From positions 36,370,501 through 36,434,500 of the forward strand of contig NC_059501.1 in NCBI RefSeq assembly GCF_914767665.1: a stretch of 64,000 nt of DNA, read 5' to 3'. A model generated the notes under the pieces. The model made no database searches. It was not told where the DNA came from and saw nothing but the letters and a program-made list of their open reading frames with translations. A program made the position numbers and the translations under genes. This DNA is from Harmonia axyridis (taxonomy: Eukaryota; Arthropoda; Insecta; Coleoptera; Coccinellidae). Shown here in pieces: positions 1 through 12,171 of the stretch (positions are counted from its first letter, which is position 1; every line of letters starts with the position of its first letter).

Positions 1-299
1 TGAGTGGAGTTGTTAATATTGAATTTACTGACGATATATTTTCAAGTAAATGCTTGCTACTTCCAGACCAAGCAAATAATAATTATATTGTAATGAAGCT
101 GGTTCATTGCTGAATTGTATTTTTTGTGTAAACCTTTTGGGTTACTGAAAGTCATTTATTAAATTAAATATCTGTTTGTAATTTAGTTCAATTTTTTTTT
201 TCTCTATTCATTCAAAACTGAAATTCTTTTTCAAACATGGCTGACCTTCTAAAATGAATTATAATGAAAATTTTGCTCAGTTAGGTTTCAGAATACAAA

Positions 300-1776
300 A
301 TGGCTTACGCAGTGGTCCATTTTATCGAAGATGATGTGTTCAGTGAAGTTCCTGTAAGTTGGCTGAATTTCGACAATACTGAATGTGTCTGGCCCCCGAA
401 TAATCCTAAAAATGTTAGAAATTTAATAAAAATGAGAGCTGCCCCCAAAAGTGACTGGCCCTCTCACAAAGTAAATTTGGAGGGAATATATGGTAAGTTT
501 ATATAATATTGAACAATGTATTATGATATGTGAAGTAGATGGGCCTTATTCTATGGGATATTATCTTCATGAGCATTTACTTTTTGAATCACTCCCTCAA
601 AACATTAAATTTTTCCAGAGAAATATGAAAAGGCGATTAAAAAAGCAGGGAATAACGATTATACTTCTTCTGCTGATGAAGTTAGAGGAAGGGGGATGAG
701 AAAGAAAATTCCTCAGTACTCTTCAAGTGAATCAGGTGGTAATTAGTGATGTGTGTTAACCTTGTTCAATAGTTTCAACTGATATTGACATTTTCAGATA
801 GTATGACTCCACCTCCTTTCATAAACTTACAAGGGACTGAAGTGATATGGGAGCAGTCTGATAATGCATTCAGTATGACTGATATGATCTCTGTTGAACA
901 GAATATTGATGGTAAGATTAGACGTTGCATATCAAAGGAAAATATTGCTCGCTCAAACTGTAGCAGAAATAAACTGATAAAATTATTTTCTACCGATACC
1001 CTCACATATCAAAACATTGACCATATAACTTGTAGTTGAAATATATCTTACATTTCTCATGTTTCAGTAAATTCACTTGAGGACATTACCCCATTCCACG
1101 ATGAGGCTATAAATAAAGCTAGCTCTAGTACACATCACATCACCTGCGCCAGCACTCAAGCAGAATTCGGTAATTATACTATATACTTCATTGATGTAAT
1201 TGATATTCGATTTGATTAATTTTCATCTAAATATATGATTTTCTGTTAGTACCTTATGAAAACAAGTTGGAGAAAAAAATTGGTAAGTATATAAACCCAA
1301 AAACATTTGATTGTATGATAACCAGAAAAATTATATTGCAGATGTACTATTGGCTTTGGTCAATTCAATGTCCATAAAAATGGAAGAAATGAATGAAAGG
1401 CTCAAACATATAGAAGTTACCCAACAACCGAACACTGCCAATTTAAAATTCTTTCTGGAGAATCTTCCATGTGATAGCATGGAAGATATGAAAAGACTAA
1501 ATGACCTGCTGGAGAAGGAGGAAGAGAAAAATAACTTTGTAAGTTAACTTTTAGTTCTCTATATAAAGAACTAATCATTATTTTCATCTCTTATAGATTA
1601 ACTACCTTCAAACAATTGGCGGTGCACACCCTAAAGATAGGGTGAAGAGAATGATGAAAACCATTATGACAAACAAGTTAGCATTGAGTTGCTCCTGGCT
1701 GGGCTTGAGGAATAATATAAGAGCAAGTGATTTCCTCTGCATAAAAATAGCTCAAAGTAAGATTCTATGGTATTAG
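300..1776 (+). CDS. DUF4806-domain protein, seven exons
   Basis: A spliced reading frame runs from the ATG at 300 to TAG at 1774-1776. Exons are 300-492, 619-735 (alternative donor at 738), 798-911, 1068-1169, 1250-1282, 1342-1538 and 1597-1776, giving about 311 residues. All introns have GT-AG ends; the first five are phase 1 and the last is phase 0, so the frame stays open through every junction. The N-terminus (MAYAVVHFIEDD, then a WPP motif) and the C-terminal block (FFLENLPCDSMEDMKRLNDL, then INYLQTIGGAHPKDRVKRMM and TNKLALSCSWLG) match the layout I know for insect proteins with a C-terminal DUF4806 domain. The middle is a low-complexity, variable linker. The function of the family is not known; many copies look transposon-associated and expanded, so this may be a multicopy rather than a conserved single gene. 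No frameshift or internal stop was seen. Confidence 0.85.
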
Positions 1777-4085
1777 GTATGCTGCTTTTTTTCATTTTGA
1801 ATTCAGTTCAATGCTATTAATTTTAAGGTTTTATTGTCACTCTTTTTTCTCCTTTCAATGACCTGCAAGAAATTATTAATTATTTAAGTTATAATCGAAA
1901 TTCAAAAGGAAATTATATTGAAATCCTTCTATAACTGATGATTTGGATCCCTTCAATTTGAATTTTGAAAAAAGTTCTAAAAATAGATCCAAACAAATAT
2001 AAATCTCTACTTGAAAATAATTCTCTCTCTCAGGTGGGTTCAGAGAAATATATATAATTTTTTTTAATCAAACAACAAACCTATCTATCTAACTACCTAA
2101 CTAATTACCTATCTATTGAAATGAAATTTATGCAAACAATTGAAAACACTTATCTTAATAATTTTCTTCTCCACTTAATCTTGTTCCATAAATTCTACTT
2201 TCAAAATAAAACTCCTATTCTATACTACTTTGATGTTCCAACTCCAAATTCTTTCCAATTCCAATTTCCTTTTTTCAATATCTTCATAAATTCTTCTTCA
2301 ACTCGTTAATAACTTCTATTGATATCAAAATTCAACTTATTTAAAAAAAACTCCTCTAAATTACTTCTTACAATTTTCTGCTTGACACGTCTCTCTTCCA
2401 TTATTTTTCTTTCTATCCTAGATTTTTTTAGTTTTCAATGTTTTCATCCCTTTATCTGATGATCTCATTTTATCTATGTACTCAGTAATATCTATGCCAC
2501 TGTCATTTAATTTTGAAATTTCTTTTTCTTACTTAACTTAACTATCTTTAATAACAAAAATAACACCTATTTTTTTTTAAATTTGAATGTTATGTATAAA
2601 ACCAAATGATTATCTATGAAACCAACTGAGAATTTCGAATTATTTCCAATTTTACTTAAATTTTAATGACTACTCAAATTTTTGAGTGTGGAATCCATAA
2701 CACTAACTTCCTCCATAAATAAACAACACTGTTTATTGTTAATAGCATATATTGCTGCATGTTTTGGTAGATTGATGATGGTATGTGTGATTGTGTGCAT
2801 GGCTTGTATGTTCAGAGTTGAATTATATGTAGTTGGATGTTTGTTCTTCGTTTTTATGGTAGTTCACATTTAAGAAAGAGTACACATAGTTTAGAAGTTG
2901 AACCTCAATTATTCATCTACTCAATAAGGAGTATCTGAGTAAAGTGTGCAAATTGTTACTACTACTAGACTATTTTTCTGCTTTACTTCATTTATGTTTG
3001 TGAGGTGTGTACCTGTGTTATTCTCTGCTATTTGTGAAATTAAAAAAAATCTACATTTATATACACACTTTTCTACTATTGTTATTATTGATCAATTTCA
3101 AAACAAATAATGGTGCTTTTTAGGAACTAACTTTTTCATTTTTCGAATGTTCCCCATATAATTAAACTTTTAGTTTGATATAGAAAATTTTACAAAGCGC
3201 ATAAATTAGTTTCAAGTTGAGGAACCCCTTCTAAAGTTGTCCATGTACTCAAAACTTCTATAACACATATTATTGTGCATGAATTCCATATTTTTTTGTA
3301 GAATATATTATTATTTTATCCAATCAGAAAGCCTCGTAATTGGGAATATTAATTGAAAATGCCATTTTTTAATCACATTTAAATATGTTTAGGTTTTGCA
3401 AGTCAGTCTTTTATTCAAAATGCCGAATTCGAGAAGATAGCAGCCGAGTGGATAAGGCTAGCCTCATTGAGATTTAAACGAGAAAAATGAATATTGTTTG
3501 GTGTAATTTAATCATATGAATGTTTTTTAATCAGATTATAATTTTCCAATAATTCTATGATCTTTCATTTAACAATTTTAAATGAACCCTTGGTCATTAT
3601 ATGAATCCTGTTTTACTATCCAAAATTTATTTGTAATCAAAGGTGGTACATACACACGAAAGAATTTTAATTTTGCTGAATTAACTAGATTCTAATCAAT
3701 ATATCATTGTTGACTAGAAAATATCTTAATATAAAATGGATGAAAGATGGAGCTTTCTTTGATTACATATAGTTTTGAAATGTACCTTCAATAATTCATA
3801 AATATCTCTTCTGCATAATTCTGTAAGAGGTAATAATAAATATTCATATTATTTATTTAGCACTTGGCTAGTATAAATTATCATCGACTAGATACTTGCA
3901 TTTTTAGATCTAACTGTAATTGTTTATTATATTTCAGTCAATTTTGTTTTGTTTTCAAGGTTGTGAAAAAAATGTAAAAAAAATTCTTTAAAACGAAACA
4001 TAATTGTGTGGTGTCGATATATTAAGATTTTCTTATATGCAATTTGTTGAGTTCTTCCTCCAAGAAGAATTATATATGTATTGTT
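1777..4085. other. AT-rich region without recognised genes
   Basis: I see no coding exon with convincing codon structure here. There is a short imperfect CTAT-type simple repeat near 2082-2117 and several A or T runs. The short open frames are AT-rich and have no recognisable domain. Confidence 0.5.
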
Positions 4086-4650
4086 TTTGAATTGTATGGA
4101 GAATTTTCCACTGAGAATATATTAGGATATAAATATATTCAAATAGCCGTAATGTTTTTCTTATATATCATGTTTATAGCTGGTATATTTCTTGTATTTA
4201 TCTTGCACAGAAGTGATGTATAGTTTTGTATTGCATGGAGAATTTTCACTGAGCAAATATTATGTAATATAACTATATACAGGTTGGTCATGTTCTTGTA
4301 GAGATAACTGATGCATGTGTATATCCACTTTCAAGGTGAAAACGCAATAATAACTTATCATAAGGATATCAGGCTGTTCAAGGTTGAAGATTTTGTTGTA
4401 AAATCTATAAACTTGAGCAACCTCTTTATATAATTTTCTTATTATGAATTTATATGGACCTTTATTCATATATATGATGTTTCCATGTCTAAAACTGAAT
4501 ACTCTCAAAACTGTTATTATGAACAAAAAACTGGGCCTATCTGTATATATATATATATATATATTTGGTATATATGTGCTCAGTAATGAATTCTCCATGC
4601 AATATGAAACTATTAACAATAAGCAGTTCTGTGTGAGATATATCACAGAA
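4086..4650. repeat. Diverged direct and inverted repeat cluster with TA microsatellite
   Basis: A block containing TGGAGAATTTTCCACTGAG (about 4096) recurs as ATGGAGAATTTTCACTGAGC (about 4229) and again inverted as GCTCAGTAATGAATTCTCCAT (about 4577-4597). The inverted pair extends over roughly 85 bases on each side and brackets a TA microsatellite at about 4543-4563. This resembles a decayed inverted-repeat element. No coding sequence is present. Confidence 0.6.
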
Positions 4651-4756
4651 ATATATAAGCTGCAAGCATGATATATAAGAGAAACGTTAGAGCTATCTGA
4701 ATGTTATATGAAAGGTACGTATTATCTATGTAAATTATTATATAACAGCAATATAT

Positions 4757-5030
4757 CAGCTACGTAAATGATACATAAAGGATATTACAGATGTAATGTA
4801 CCAGCAATATAATTTCAATGTATCATGTAAGGTACATCAACTATACAGAAATGTAACAGCTACGTATATGATACATAAAGGATGTACCATAAATATTACA
4901 GATGTAATATACCAGCGATGTATCATGTATGTTACATGAAATGTAACAGCTACGTATATGATACATAAAGGATGTACCATAAATATTACAGATGTAATAT
5001 ACCAGCGATGTATCATGTATGTTACATGAT
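4757..5030. repeat. 90-bp tandem repeat, about three copies
   Basis: Two nearly identical 90-base units lie at 4848-4937 and 4938-5027; each contains TACGTATATGATACATAAAG and GATGTAATATACCAGCGATG. A more diverged, shorter unit precedes them at about 4757-4835. Open frames that run through this block on either strand are products of the repeat and not genes. Confidence 0.9.
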
Positions 5031-5279
5031 CTGTACATGATACATGGCAATTTTGTTACATGTTATGTAACGGAAGGCGGACATAGAGCGGTCGTTGAGC
5101 GGTACTAGAAAGGCGCATGTATGTTACATTGTTATGTAACATAGATCGTTGTAATATATATGTTATGTCTATGATACGTATTTGTGTTTGCTGGGAAATG
5201 TAATTTGTAAGTTGTAATTTGAATTTCTTTCTGAAAAAGGCGTACTTTAGTACTTATGTATATTCAAAACCATCAAAAA

Positions 5280-5316
5280 ACCTAACCTAACCAAAACCTG
5301 TTAAGATAGGTTAGGT
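5280..5316. repeat. Short inverted repeat of CCTAA/TTAGG type
   Basis: ACCTAACCT at 5280-5288 pairs with AGGTTAGGT at 5308-5316 (9-bp stem). The arms are made of CCTAA and TTAGG units, which is also the usual insect telomere repeat unit, but there are only about two units per arm. Confidence 0.6.
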
Positions 5317-5329
5317 AAGAAATGTGTTT

Positions 5330-6170
5330 TGATTGTTGTAAATTGAATTTTTTTTTGAAAAAAAGGCGTACTTATGTATATTCGAAATTTGGTGTATGTA
5401 TGTAAGTAGGTAAGTGTTTACCTATTTATATTCATATTTTTTCACAATTCAGTTTTTCACAGCGTTCTAGAAGCTATAAGTAGAAACTAAATACATAAAG
5501 GATTAGAATGGCGGAATACCACAAAAGTGGTCAGCCGAGAAGTACAAATATTCCTTCAGATCTCAAAAAGCGAAACGCTTACCATCGGCTAAGATTCCGA
5601 ACAAATATTTGTCGATTTTTAAATTCTATCATCGATCGTTAGACTTGAACAAATATTACCTAGTGCGAGTCCCACTCCACGAAAGACACAAAACTAACTT
5701 TGAAATCCAACTTTCAATTAGTCAGGGCAATGTAACCATTGTTAAAAAATGGGTATCTAGAGACACGTAGGATCTCGCAAATGTTTGCAGAACGATGCGG
5801 GACTTTCAAATTCTAATATTTGTTTTCAGCAGCTTTATTTTACCAGATTTACGGATGAAACGGACTTAGTTTGCCTATCCCTGGCTTAGAAGTGGAATTC
5901 TCATGAAAGGTGAAGATATCCTTTGTACCTTGATGTTGGTATATTTGGAGATTGTTCAATTCCAAATAGAGGTATACTGATAATAATTTACTATTTTTAC
6001 TCGGTTGTTCTAGTATACTGAGCGGTACCATTCTGCCTCCTGCCTGAACCTTTAACTTTCGAATTGTCATCTAACTGTGAATTCATTTTGAAAGTTCAAA
6101 CTAACAAATAGGTATGCAGTAAAAATTATCCATTCGGTAGCTCTAGAAAGTATACCTACCGGAACTGGTC
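5330..6170. other. Non-coding stretch, nothing recognised
   Basis: GC content is a little higher at about 5500-5830 than around it. No exon, RNA gene or repeat family could be assigned. Confidence 0.4.
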
Positions 6171-6171
6171 A

Positions 6172-7510
6172 ACAGACAAAGAAACTGCAATACCCAAAAG
6201 GAGTTGTTTAAAGTTTAATTTTTTTTTTGTAGAACAGATAATATAGCAAAGAGTAAATGATTGAATTTGGAGAAAAAAATATTGAAGATTTTTTTCATGT
6301 GAAGAATATATTTTCACTTAAAAATTTGTAGTCGTTTTTTGCTAGTTTTTTAAATTTTACATAAACCAGCTGCTCGGGGAGATCCAAAGTCGATGTTTAG
6401 TTGTTAAAATGCCTAGAGCACGTGTATGCGGAATTTAGCGCCAGCTAAGTGAATTCGAAAGAGGTTAAATTATTGGTCTACGGGAGGCGGGATTGTCATT
6501 TCGAGAAATCGCTAACCGTACGAATAGAAATCCAACTACTGTTATGGTATGTTGTCATGCGAGGTTTGATAATGCCAAAAATTGAAGAAGAGTAGGCACC
6601 GGACGTCGAAGGGGCACAAATGAAGTTCAAGATTGACGTCTAGACTTACTTATGGCCATTAGAGACTGATTTGCGACAACTCGATCTTTGGCTGATGAGT
6701 GGTTAGAAGAACAAGGTAATCCTGTAACTGTCCGAACGGTTTACCGCCGGATAAGGTATTTTGGACTGCAGCATTATTAACCCCATCTCTGACGGTTGAG
6801 CATCGCCGGCAAAGATTACAGTTGTGTGAAGAACGTCAACATTGGAATGTGGAATGGCATCAGGTCGTCTTTTCTGATGAATCTCGATTCTCCTTGGGTG
6901 CACATGATGGCCGAAGAAGGGCTAGAGGATGTCGGGGAGAAAACGTTATGTACACCGGAGAGAAGGCGTTATGGTATGGGGTACTATTCCACATACAAGT
7001 AGGTCATCTTTAGTCTTTATTCGAGGTAACTTGGCAGCGCTGCGTTACCTTCAAGAAATAGTGGAGCCATATGTTCTCCCTTACCGTAACCGACTCGAGA
7101 ATCCAATATTTCAGCAAGATAATGCCCGACCTCATGTTTCCAGAGTTAGTTTAAACTTTTTCGAAGCGACCCATGTGAATCTTATGCCATGGCCGCCCAG
7201 ATCCTCATCTTTCGCCCATAGAGAAATTCACCCCAGCCCCACGGACTTTGGCGGCTCTGAGACATGAAGAACAGGTATATCCCTCAAGAAGAAATAGATC
7301 ATCTTATTGCATCAATGCCGAGACATGTTGGGGAGTGTATAGATAATCGCGGTGGACAAACACATTATTAACAAATTTATTAAAAAAAATGTAAACCCTT
7401 CGTATTTTTCTCCAAGTTTCAATCATTTACTGCTTGCTATACTATCTATGTTTTAACAAAAAAAAAAAAATTAAATTTAAACAGCTCCTTCTGGTTGTTT
7501 CTTTGTCAAT
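6172..7510 (+). mobile_element. Tc1-like DNA transposon with long terminal inverted repeats
   Basis: The ends form an inverted repeat of about 120 bp. The left arm (about 6172-6290) starts with GACAAAGAAAC; the right arm (about 7385-7510) ends with its complement. Both arms share AGGAG(C/T)TGTTTAAA, the poly-T tract and AGTAAATGATTGAA. The arms enclose a decayed transposase gene on the + strand. Mismatches and length differences between the arms show that it is an old, immobile copy. The exact outer boundary and TA duplication could not be fixed by eye. Confidence 0.8.
6409..7371 (+). pseudogene. Tc1-family transposase, broken
   Basis: The start (MPRARV) at 6409 and the end (GGQTHY, stop at 7369-7371) are both visible, but the frame is interrupted by several stops and frameshifts. 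Recognisable parts, in order, are the N-terminal helix-turn-helix region (LREAGLSFREIANRTNRNP), the first catalytic Asp block (VVFSDESRFSLGAHDGR), the second Asp block (NPIFQQDNARPHVSR) and the catalytic Glu block (LSPIE) in another frame after WPPRS. The motifs and spacing fit a DD34E Tc1 enzyme, which cuts and pastes the element at TA sites. This copy cannot make protein. Confidence 0.88.
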
Positions 7511-7514
7511 TAGT

Positions 7515-9121
7515 ATACTTGGGAATTTGATAAAGTGAAGAATTAAGAATCACAAAATATTCACTTCTCATTTTCAAATATATTGTTTCGAATGTTTACA
7601 TTTCAATGAAATGTAAATAGAGTTGAAAATTGTTCCCGGGAAAGAAATTATTACCCCTTTCCCTTGGTTGTGCCACCGGCTTCATTCTAACTAGGCAACA
7701 AGTTCACTAATTTTGTGAACATGGAAAATGATTGAAAAAAAATTACGTATAAGAAATCTGCGGAAGTATTTGAAAGATCCATCTGTGAATGGAATACAAT
7801 AAAATAATATTAATATGTTTAGACGATTTAAAAAACCTAACTGTAAAATATAACGTATTGATGAATGAGCCAACCTGCCAACTCAAACAAATACAGCAGA
7901 TTTGATTAGTTCTGACTAAACCAATAGGTATTGACAAAATTGGAAACTCATTAAAATATTCCTACAACAATACATATATATTTGGATATTATACGAGACA
8001 AGCTAAGAACTCGATGTGTTTTGAAGGATGTTGAATTTCTAACCAAAAATTACCTACTATTTCAATTGCCTTACTCATATTTATTATCAATAGTAACGTA
8101 TGACTATCAAGTATAACTTTTCCTCTTCGATACGGTCCATTTTGTAACATATAATATAAAGTGTCTCCTGCATTACTGCATTAGAGGGTTTCACAGCCTG
8201 CCAACGTGATATATTGGAATAGATATCCAACCCTTGTCGCGTTTTGCTATTGTTCGTATTCACGGAACTCAGAAGTAACCTTATTGTCTCACCGAATATT
8301 CGTCACAATATATGGACCTCTGCAAGCGACAATTCAACAGTTTTGAAATTTTACGAGTATGGTTTATGTCTACAACGGCGGTATTGTTGTGACATTTCAT
8401 TTCATCTGACGAATAAATTTTGTAAACTTTATAAAAACCAGAAATTCTGCAACCTTCAAAATGCGTTTATTTCAATAATGATGCCGTTATTATAATAAAA
8501 AAAAAATTCTCTATAATGCGGTTTTCATCAATAAATGGGTATTCTTTAAGAGAAGAATTTAACGGGAAAGATAATTATTAAATTATGAAGTGGTAACAAT
8601 GGATTGAATCCGTTTTTTGTCATTGAAATTCCTATTTAATATTTTTTATTGAATTCATTTATTTAATGAATGTTACTTCGTAAAGGTGATTTTATACTGA
8701 ATGTCAAAAAAAATGTTGTAGTAGTAAATAAGTACCATAGTAGTTTAGTATGGTGTAGTACAAATAAGTATCTACGTATAGTAGTATAAAAATAGTTATA
8801 AATAGATATAACTAGGTACATGAAAAGAGATATCTTTTATTTATCTCTATAATCAGAAGTAAATACTCTTTCTATTCAATCAGAGCAAGTCATCATTGAT
8901 TAAATCAATAAAAATAAAACAAATAATCCGCAATAATTCAATATTTTTGAATGCCTAATTTGGTATGTTCATCTTCTACGTTCAGGAATCTTTAAATGAG
9001 TTTCACAAAAGTTAGATGATTGTTGTCATAATTGATTCTCATTTAAAATCTGTGCAATAGATATCCAAAAATGAAGAAACAATGAAATTTTTTGTAATAA
9101 TCAATATTTGCCTACATTAAA
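7515..9121. other. AT-rich region, minor simple repeat
   Basis: No gene recognised. A GTA/TAGTA-rich imperfect simple repeat lies at about 8713-8790. Short open frames at 7691-7937 and 8244-8495 have no supporting features. Confidence 0.45.
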
Positions 9122-9241
9122 AGGTTTTTTCGGCAACCGTCCGGGAAGTGCCCACTTCCTGGACGCTTTTTCTCTGAGAAAGAAGCATTTCCCTGCCTAG
9201 TCCGGAAAGTACGTACTTCCCGGACTAGGCCGGAAAAGAAT
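9122..9241. repeat. Nested palindrome cluster, GTCCGGGAAGT type
   Basis: Three adjacent hairpins are visible: 9138-9165 (CGTCCGGGAAGT paired with ACTTCCTGGACG), 9165-9186 (GCTTTTTCTC paired with GAGAAAGAAGC) and 9196-9229 (CCTAGTCCGGAAAGT paired with ACTTCCCGGACTAGG around ACGT). The first and third share the same core, and the outer flanks (TTTTTTCGGC and GGCCGGAAAAGAA) are also complementary, so the whole block is a larger inverted repeat. It is much GC-richer than its surroundings. Confidence 0.8.
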
Positions 9242-9788
9242 CATAGAATCCATAGCAACCAAGAGAACGGCTGACAGTTCATATGAAATTAGTTGTCAAA
9301 AATTTGCATGTTTTTTGATCGCAATCACAATAAAATATGGAAAGCAGCAGCGATAGTGTTATTTCACATGGTTGTCGAAAAAATATTGTACGCAACACGC
9401 CCGAAAATGTTTTTTTTGGACTCACAGACTTTTGTCTATTCGTCCAAAAAAACCCTATTTTCCGGACTTGTTACGTGAAGTACTATTTTATTATTTACTC
9501 CGAAATGAGAACATTTGGTTTTTATCATATTTTGGCATGAAATAATTGTGCTAATTGCAGTGGAGCTCAACCATTTCAAAAAATAATCTAACCAAGCATT
9601 TCCTTCGGAAACAGCTGACGAAAACAGAAGATAACATCAGACTTTACTTACATAAAGGATTTTCTAATAAGGGCATCCATTGTGAAGAGCTCGCTCTGCG
9701 CAAGCTGTTACTTTTCAAGCTGTCATATTTTGACATTTAACAAGTAAAAACTACTCCATTACTAAAATTGGAAAGATACACGTTCAAC
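9242..9788. other. Unassigned region with a possible short exon
   Basis: A frame starting at 9337 (MESSSDSVISHGC) stays open for about 67 codons and has a potential GT donor near 9475. I cannot match it to a family with confidence. It sits directly next to the palindrome cluster and may be part of the same mobile unit. Confidence 0.3.
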
Positions 9789-10415
9789 AATTCAATGAAA
9801 TTCTTAAAATTCACTACCAAAATGGTGAAAATTTTGCAGTCACAGTTCGAAAAACTGAAGCAATTTTGGGTTAACGTGAAGCTCCTTCTCAGCCGGCAAT
9901 ATAGAAAATGAGACAAATGAGTGATGTGAAGAATCGAAACCTTGTGCGTCGCTCAAGAACAACTGAGAATATTGCTGCTGTAGCCGGTAGTGTGGACGAA
10001 ACCCAGGTTTGTCGATTTTTTATGGTGGATCTGGAAGATGTGGATGTGGATGACGTATATTTTCCACAAGACGGCGCTACGCCCATATAAGCAACGAAAA
10101 AATCTCAATTTTGTAAGAGACAAGTTTCCTTGCCGTGTTATATCTCGAAGAGGTGACCACAATCAGCCACCGAGATCTTGTGATTTAACATTTCTAGACT
10201 TTTTTCTTCGGGCTACGTGAAAGATGAGGACTATATCGATTCAGGACCTCAAAGAAGGAATTCGTGAAGTTATCGAGGGCATACATCCGCAAATGTGCGA
10301 ATTGATCATGGAAAATTTCATTAAAAGGATATGGTGCTGTCACCTCTTAGACTTGACGTTTTTCATCGTTAATGGCAAACCTTTCCTTTACTATGAAATA
10401 AACACCCATTGATTC
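9789..10415 (+). pseudogene. Mariner-like transposase fragment (WPPRSCDLT family)
   Basis: Decayed remnants of a mariner-superfamily transposase can be followed in shifting frames. An N-terminal block resembles QxxKIxxxYxQNGE(N)F. It is followed by RSRTTENIAAVAGSVDET, then the block with the second catalytic Asp (FPQDGATP), then PPRSCDLTFLDFFL, then a C-terminal block (LKEGIREVIEGIHPQMCE). The central part with the first catalytic Asp is deleted between about 10015 and 10020. The same family recurs at 12172, 26279, 37680 and 38694. It is not functional. Confidence 0.85.
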
Positions 10416-12171
10416 ACTTGAACGATGATCTCGTTTCATTTTAAAATCGAAATGAAACATCTTTTTGAGTATGGTCCGTTAGTCTGGTTAGTAAGTTGAC
10501 CATCCGTATATATCAAATTCGTCAAAAAGCGGTGACCATTTCCACAAACTTTGGTGAGTTATCTGTCACCAGCGCAACCATACTTTTATTTTGGTTAAGA
10601 TTGGTATAGTAAATCCAAAGTCACTTGAACTAGTCCATAAAAACGCTTGTCCAGATGTCCTTTTGAAGTGGACACCACGATCCGCCAAATACTGGGGTTC
10701 ATTTGAAATTATTGTTAGGCAATAAATTCACTGGCCCGAAATATTCTGACTTCCTCCAAGTTACTTTGGATATACTATAATCACTCCCACTCGCCTGTAA
10801 TATGTCATTCCAATTTTCAGATTATTGGTTAATACATTTTCCATGACATCTGACACTGGAAGACTTTATTATTTCAGATATGGAATAAATATCTACCCTT
10901 CAGAGCAATAGAAACTATCAATTGTTTTCTGATTACAAGAGATTAACCATTGATAACCTCCCAACTTTTCTCAAGGCGAAATTTGGTTGACCAATGACAA
11001 GTGGCAAGCAGTCCGTTTATACGAAGCAGATTACCTGAAATATTGAAAACCGCTCTGAAATTCTCGGCTATATACAGACCATACCAATGAGAGAACCCTT
11101 TAGGTTAGTTAGACTGACAAATGTGGTCCTTCGAGTCGGATCAATAAAAACATTAATTGATTCGTCGATAAAAGAAACACAGCCGATTACTGAACGAAAA
11201 GCGGTCTGAAAGAATCGAATCTCCTGCTCTTTTCCCGTGCCACTTCCTTGTTCGGTCAGTCGGAAAAGTATTAATTGGCGCATCCGCCATCGGACTGAAG
11301 AATTACAGTGAACGGATCCGGATATCGGGCCAAACATTGTTAACGAAGGCACTCGAATCCGTCGAGTGGCTTAAATTCTTGAGGTTTCGGTGGCGTGCCT
11401 TGGCATTGTAAACGGAGCTCGCTAATGACCTTTGTATCGGTTTGAAGAGTCATTAGCGGAAGAAGTGAACGAGGGTTGGATTAAGTAAGTGATCCCTCTT
11501 TCGAGGAGAGTTTAAGGTTGTGCGAGGTTGCGTGCTGGCACTTCAAGCCGATGTTTAAATCGTCAGCTGGTACTTGGGGCCCCATCCATCAGGTTTTGTA
11601 ACCAACCCGGATTTCTAATATTCGATTTTTTTGCATACAATCTGGAACGGACTCTACAAAATTGTGATTATGATCCTTCTATTCGAACGAAAACATAGAT
11701 ATTAATTGAAGGATCTGCGTATCCTAGACCTAGAAGACAACCGTGAAAATAAGAAAAGATACGAAAAGAGGATAGTCCAGATTTTAGTGTCATCGGATAG
11801 AACAACTATTTTCATGAAAAAGAACTCCGATAAACATATATTCTTACAAGCTTCATTTGTGAGATACAAGGTGTTGAAGTTTGAAAAAAATTCAGTTTTT
11901 TACTTATAACTTCAGTTTTATTACATTCATTGCTCTAATTTTTAGGTATTGAAGTCTTGATAATTAAATGTAATGTATCGAATTCGGTAAGTGTCTCCTG
12001 CTAAATTATCCAGTGGCAAAGATATAGGGATGCGATGATCCTTTTCCTATTTAAAATCTACATCAGTAGATATCTTTTTGTCGGAAAAATTGTTTCATTT
12101 CTGAAATTATAACGCTTTCAGATGACATTTATTCGAACAGTTTTTCCAAACTTCAACACCCTGTATCTCGA
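10416..12171. other. Non-coding region with a GC-rich candidate conserved block
   Basis: No gene or repeat family recognised. From about 11040 to 11600 the sequence is clearly GC-richer and non-repetitive. It holds a short inverted pair (GCTAATGAC at about 11421 and GTCATTAGC at about 11450). An open frame on the minus strand at 11068-11352 shows no domain. If the Dmrt exon at 14441 continues leftwards, this block would be intronic and could be an enhancer; that is an inference. Confidence 0.4.

Noticed and set aside
3438..3470. tRNA-like A box (GCCGAGTGGATAAGGC)
   Set aside because: No B box or cloverleaf follows, so it is at most a chance match or a scrap of a tRNA-derived SINE.
4841..5050. 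Repetitive minus-strand open frame
   Set aside because: It is the translation of the 90-bp tandem repeat and has no protein features beyond the repetition.
11068..11352. 94-codon minus-strand open frame
   Set aside because: No domain, no splice context and no start or end supporting a gene; the DNA looks like GC-rich non-coding sequence.
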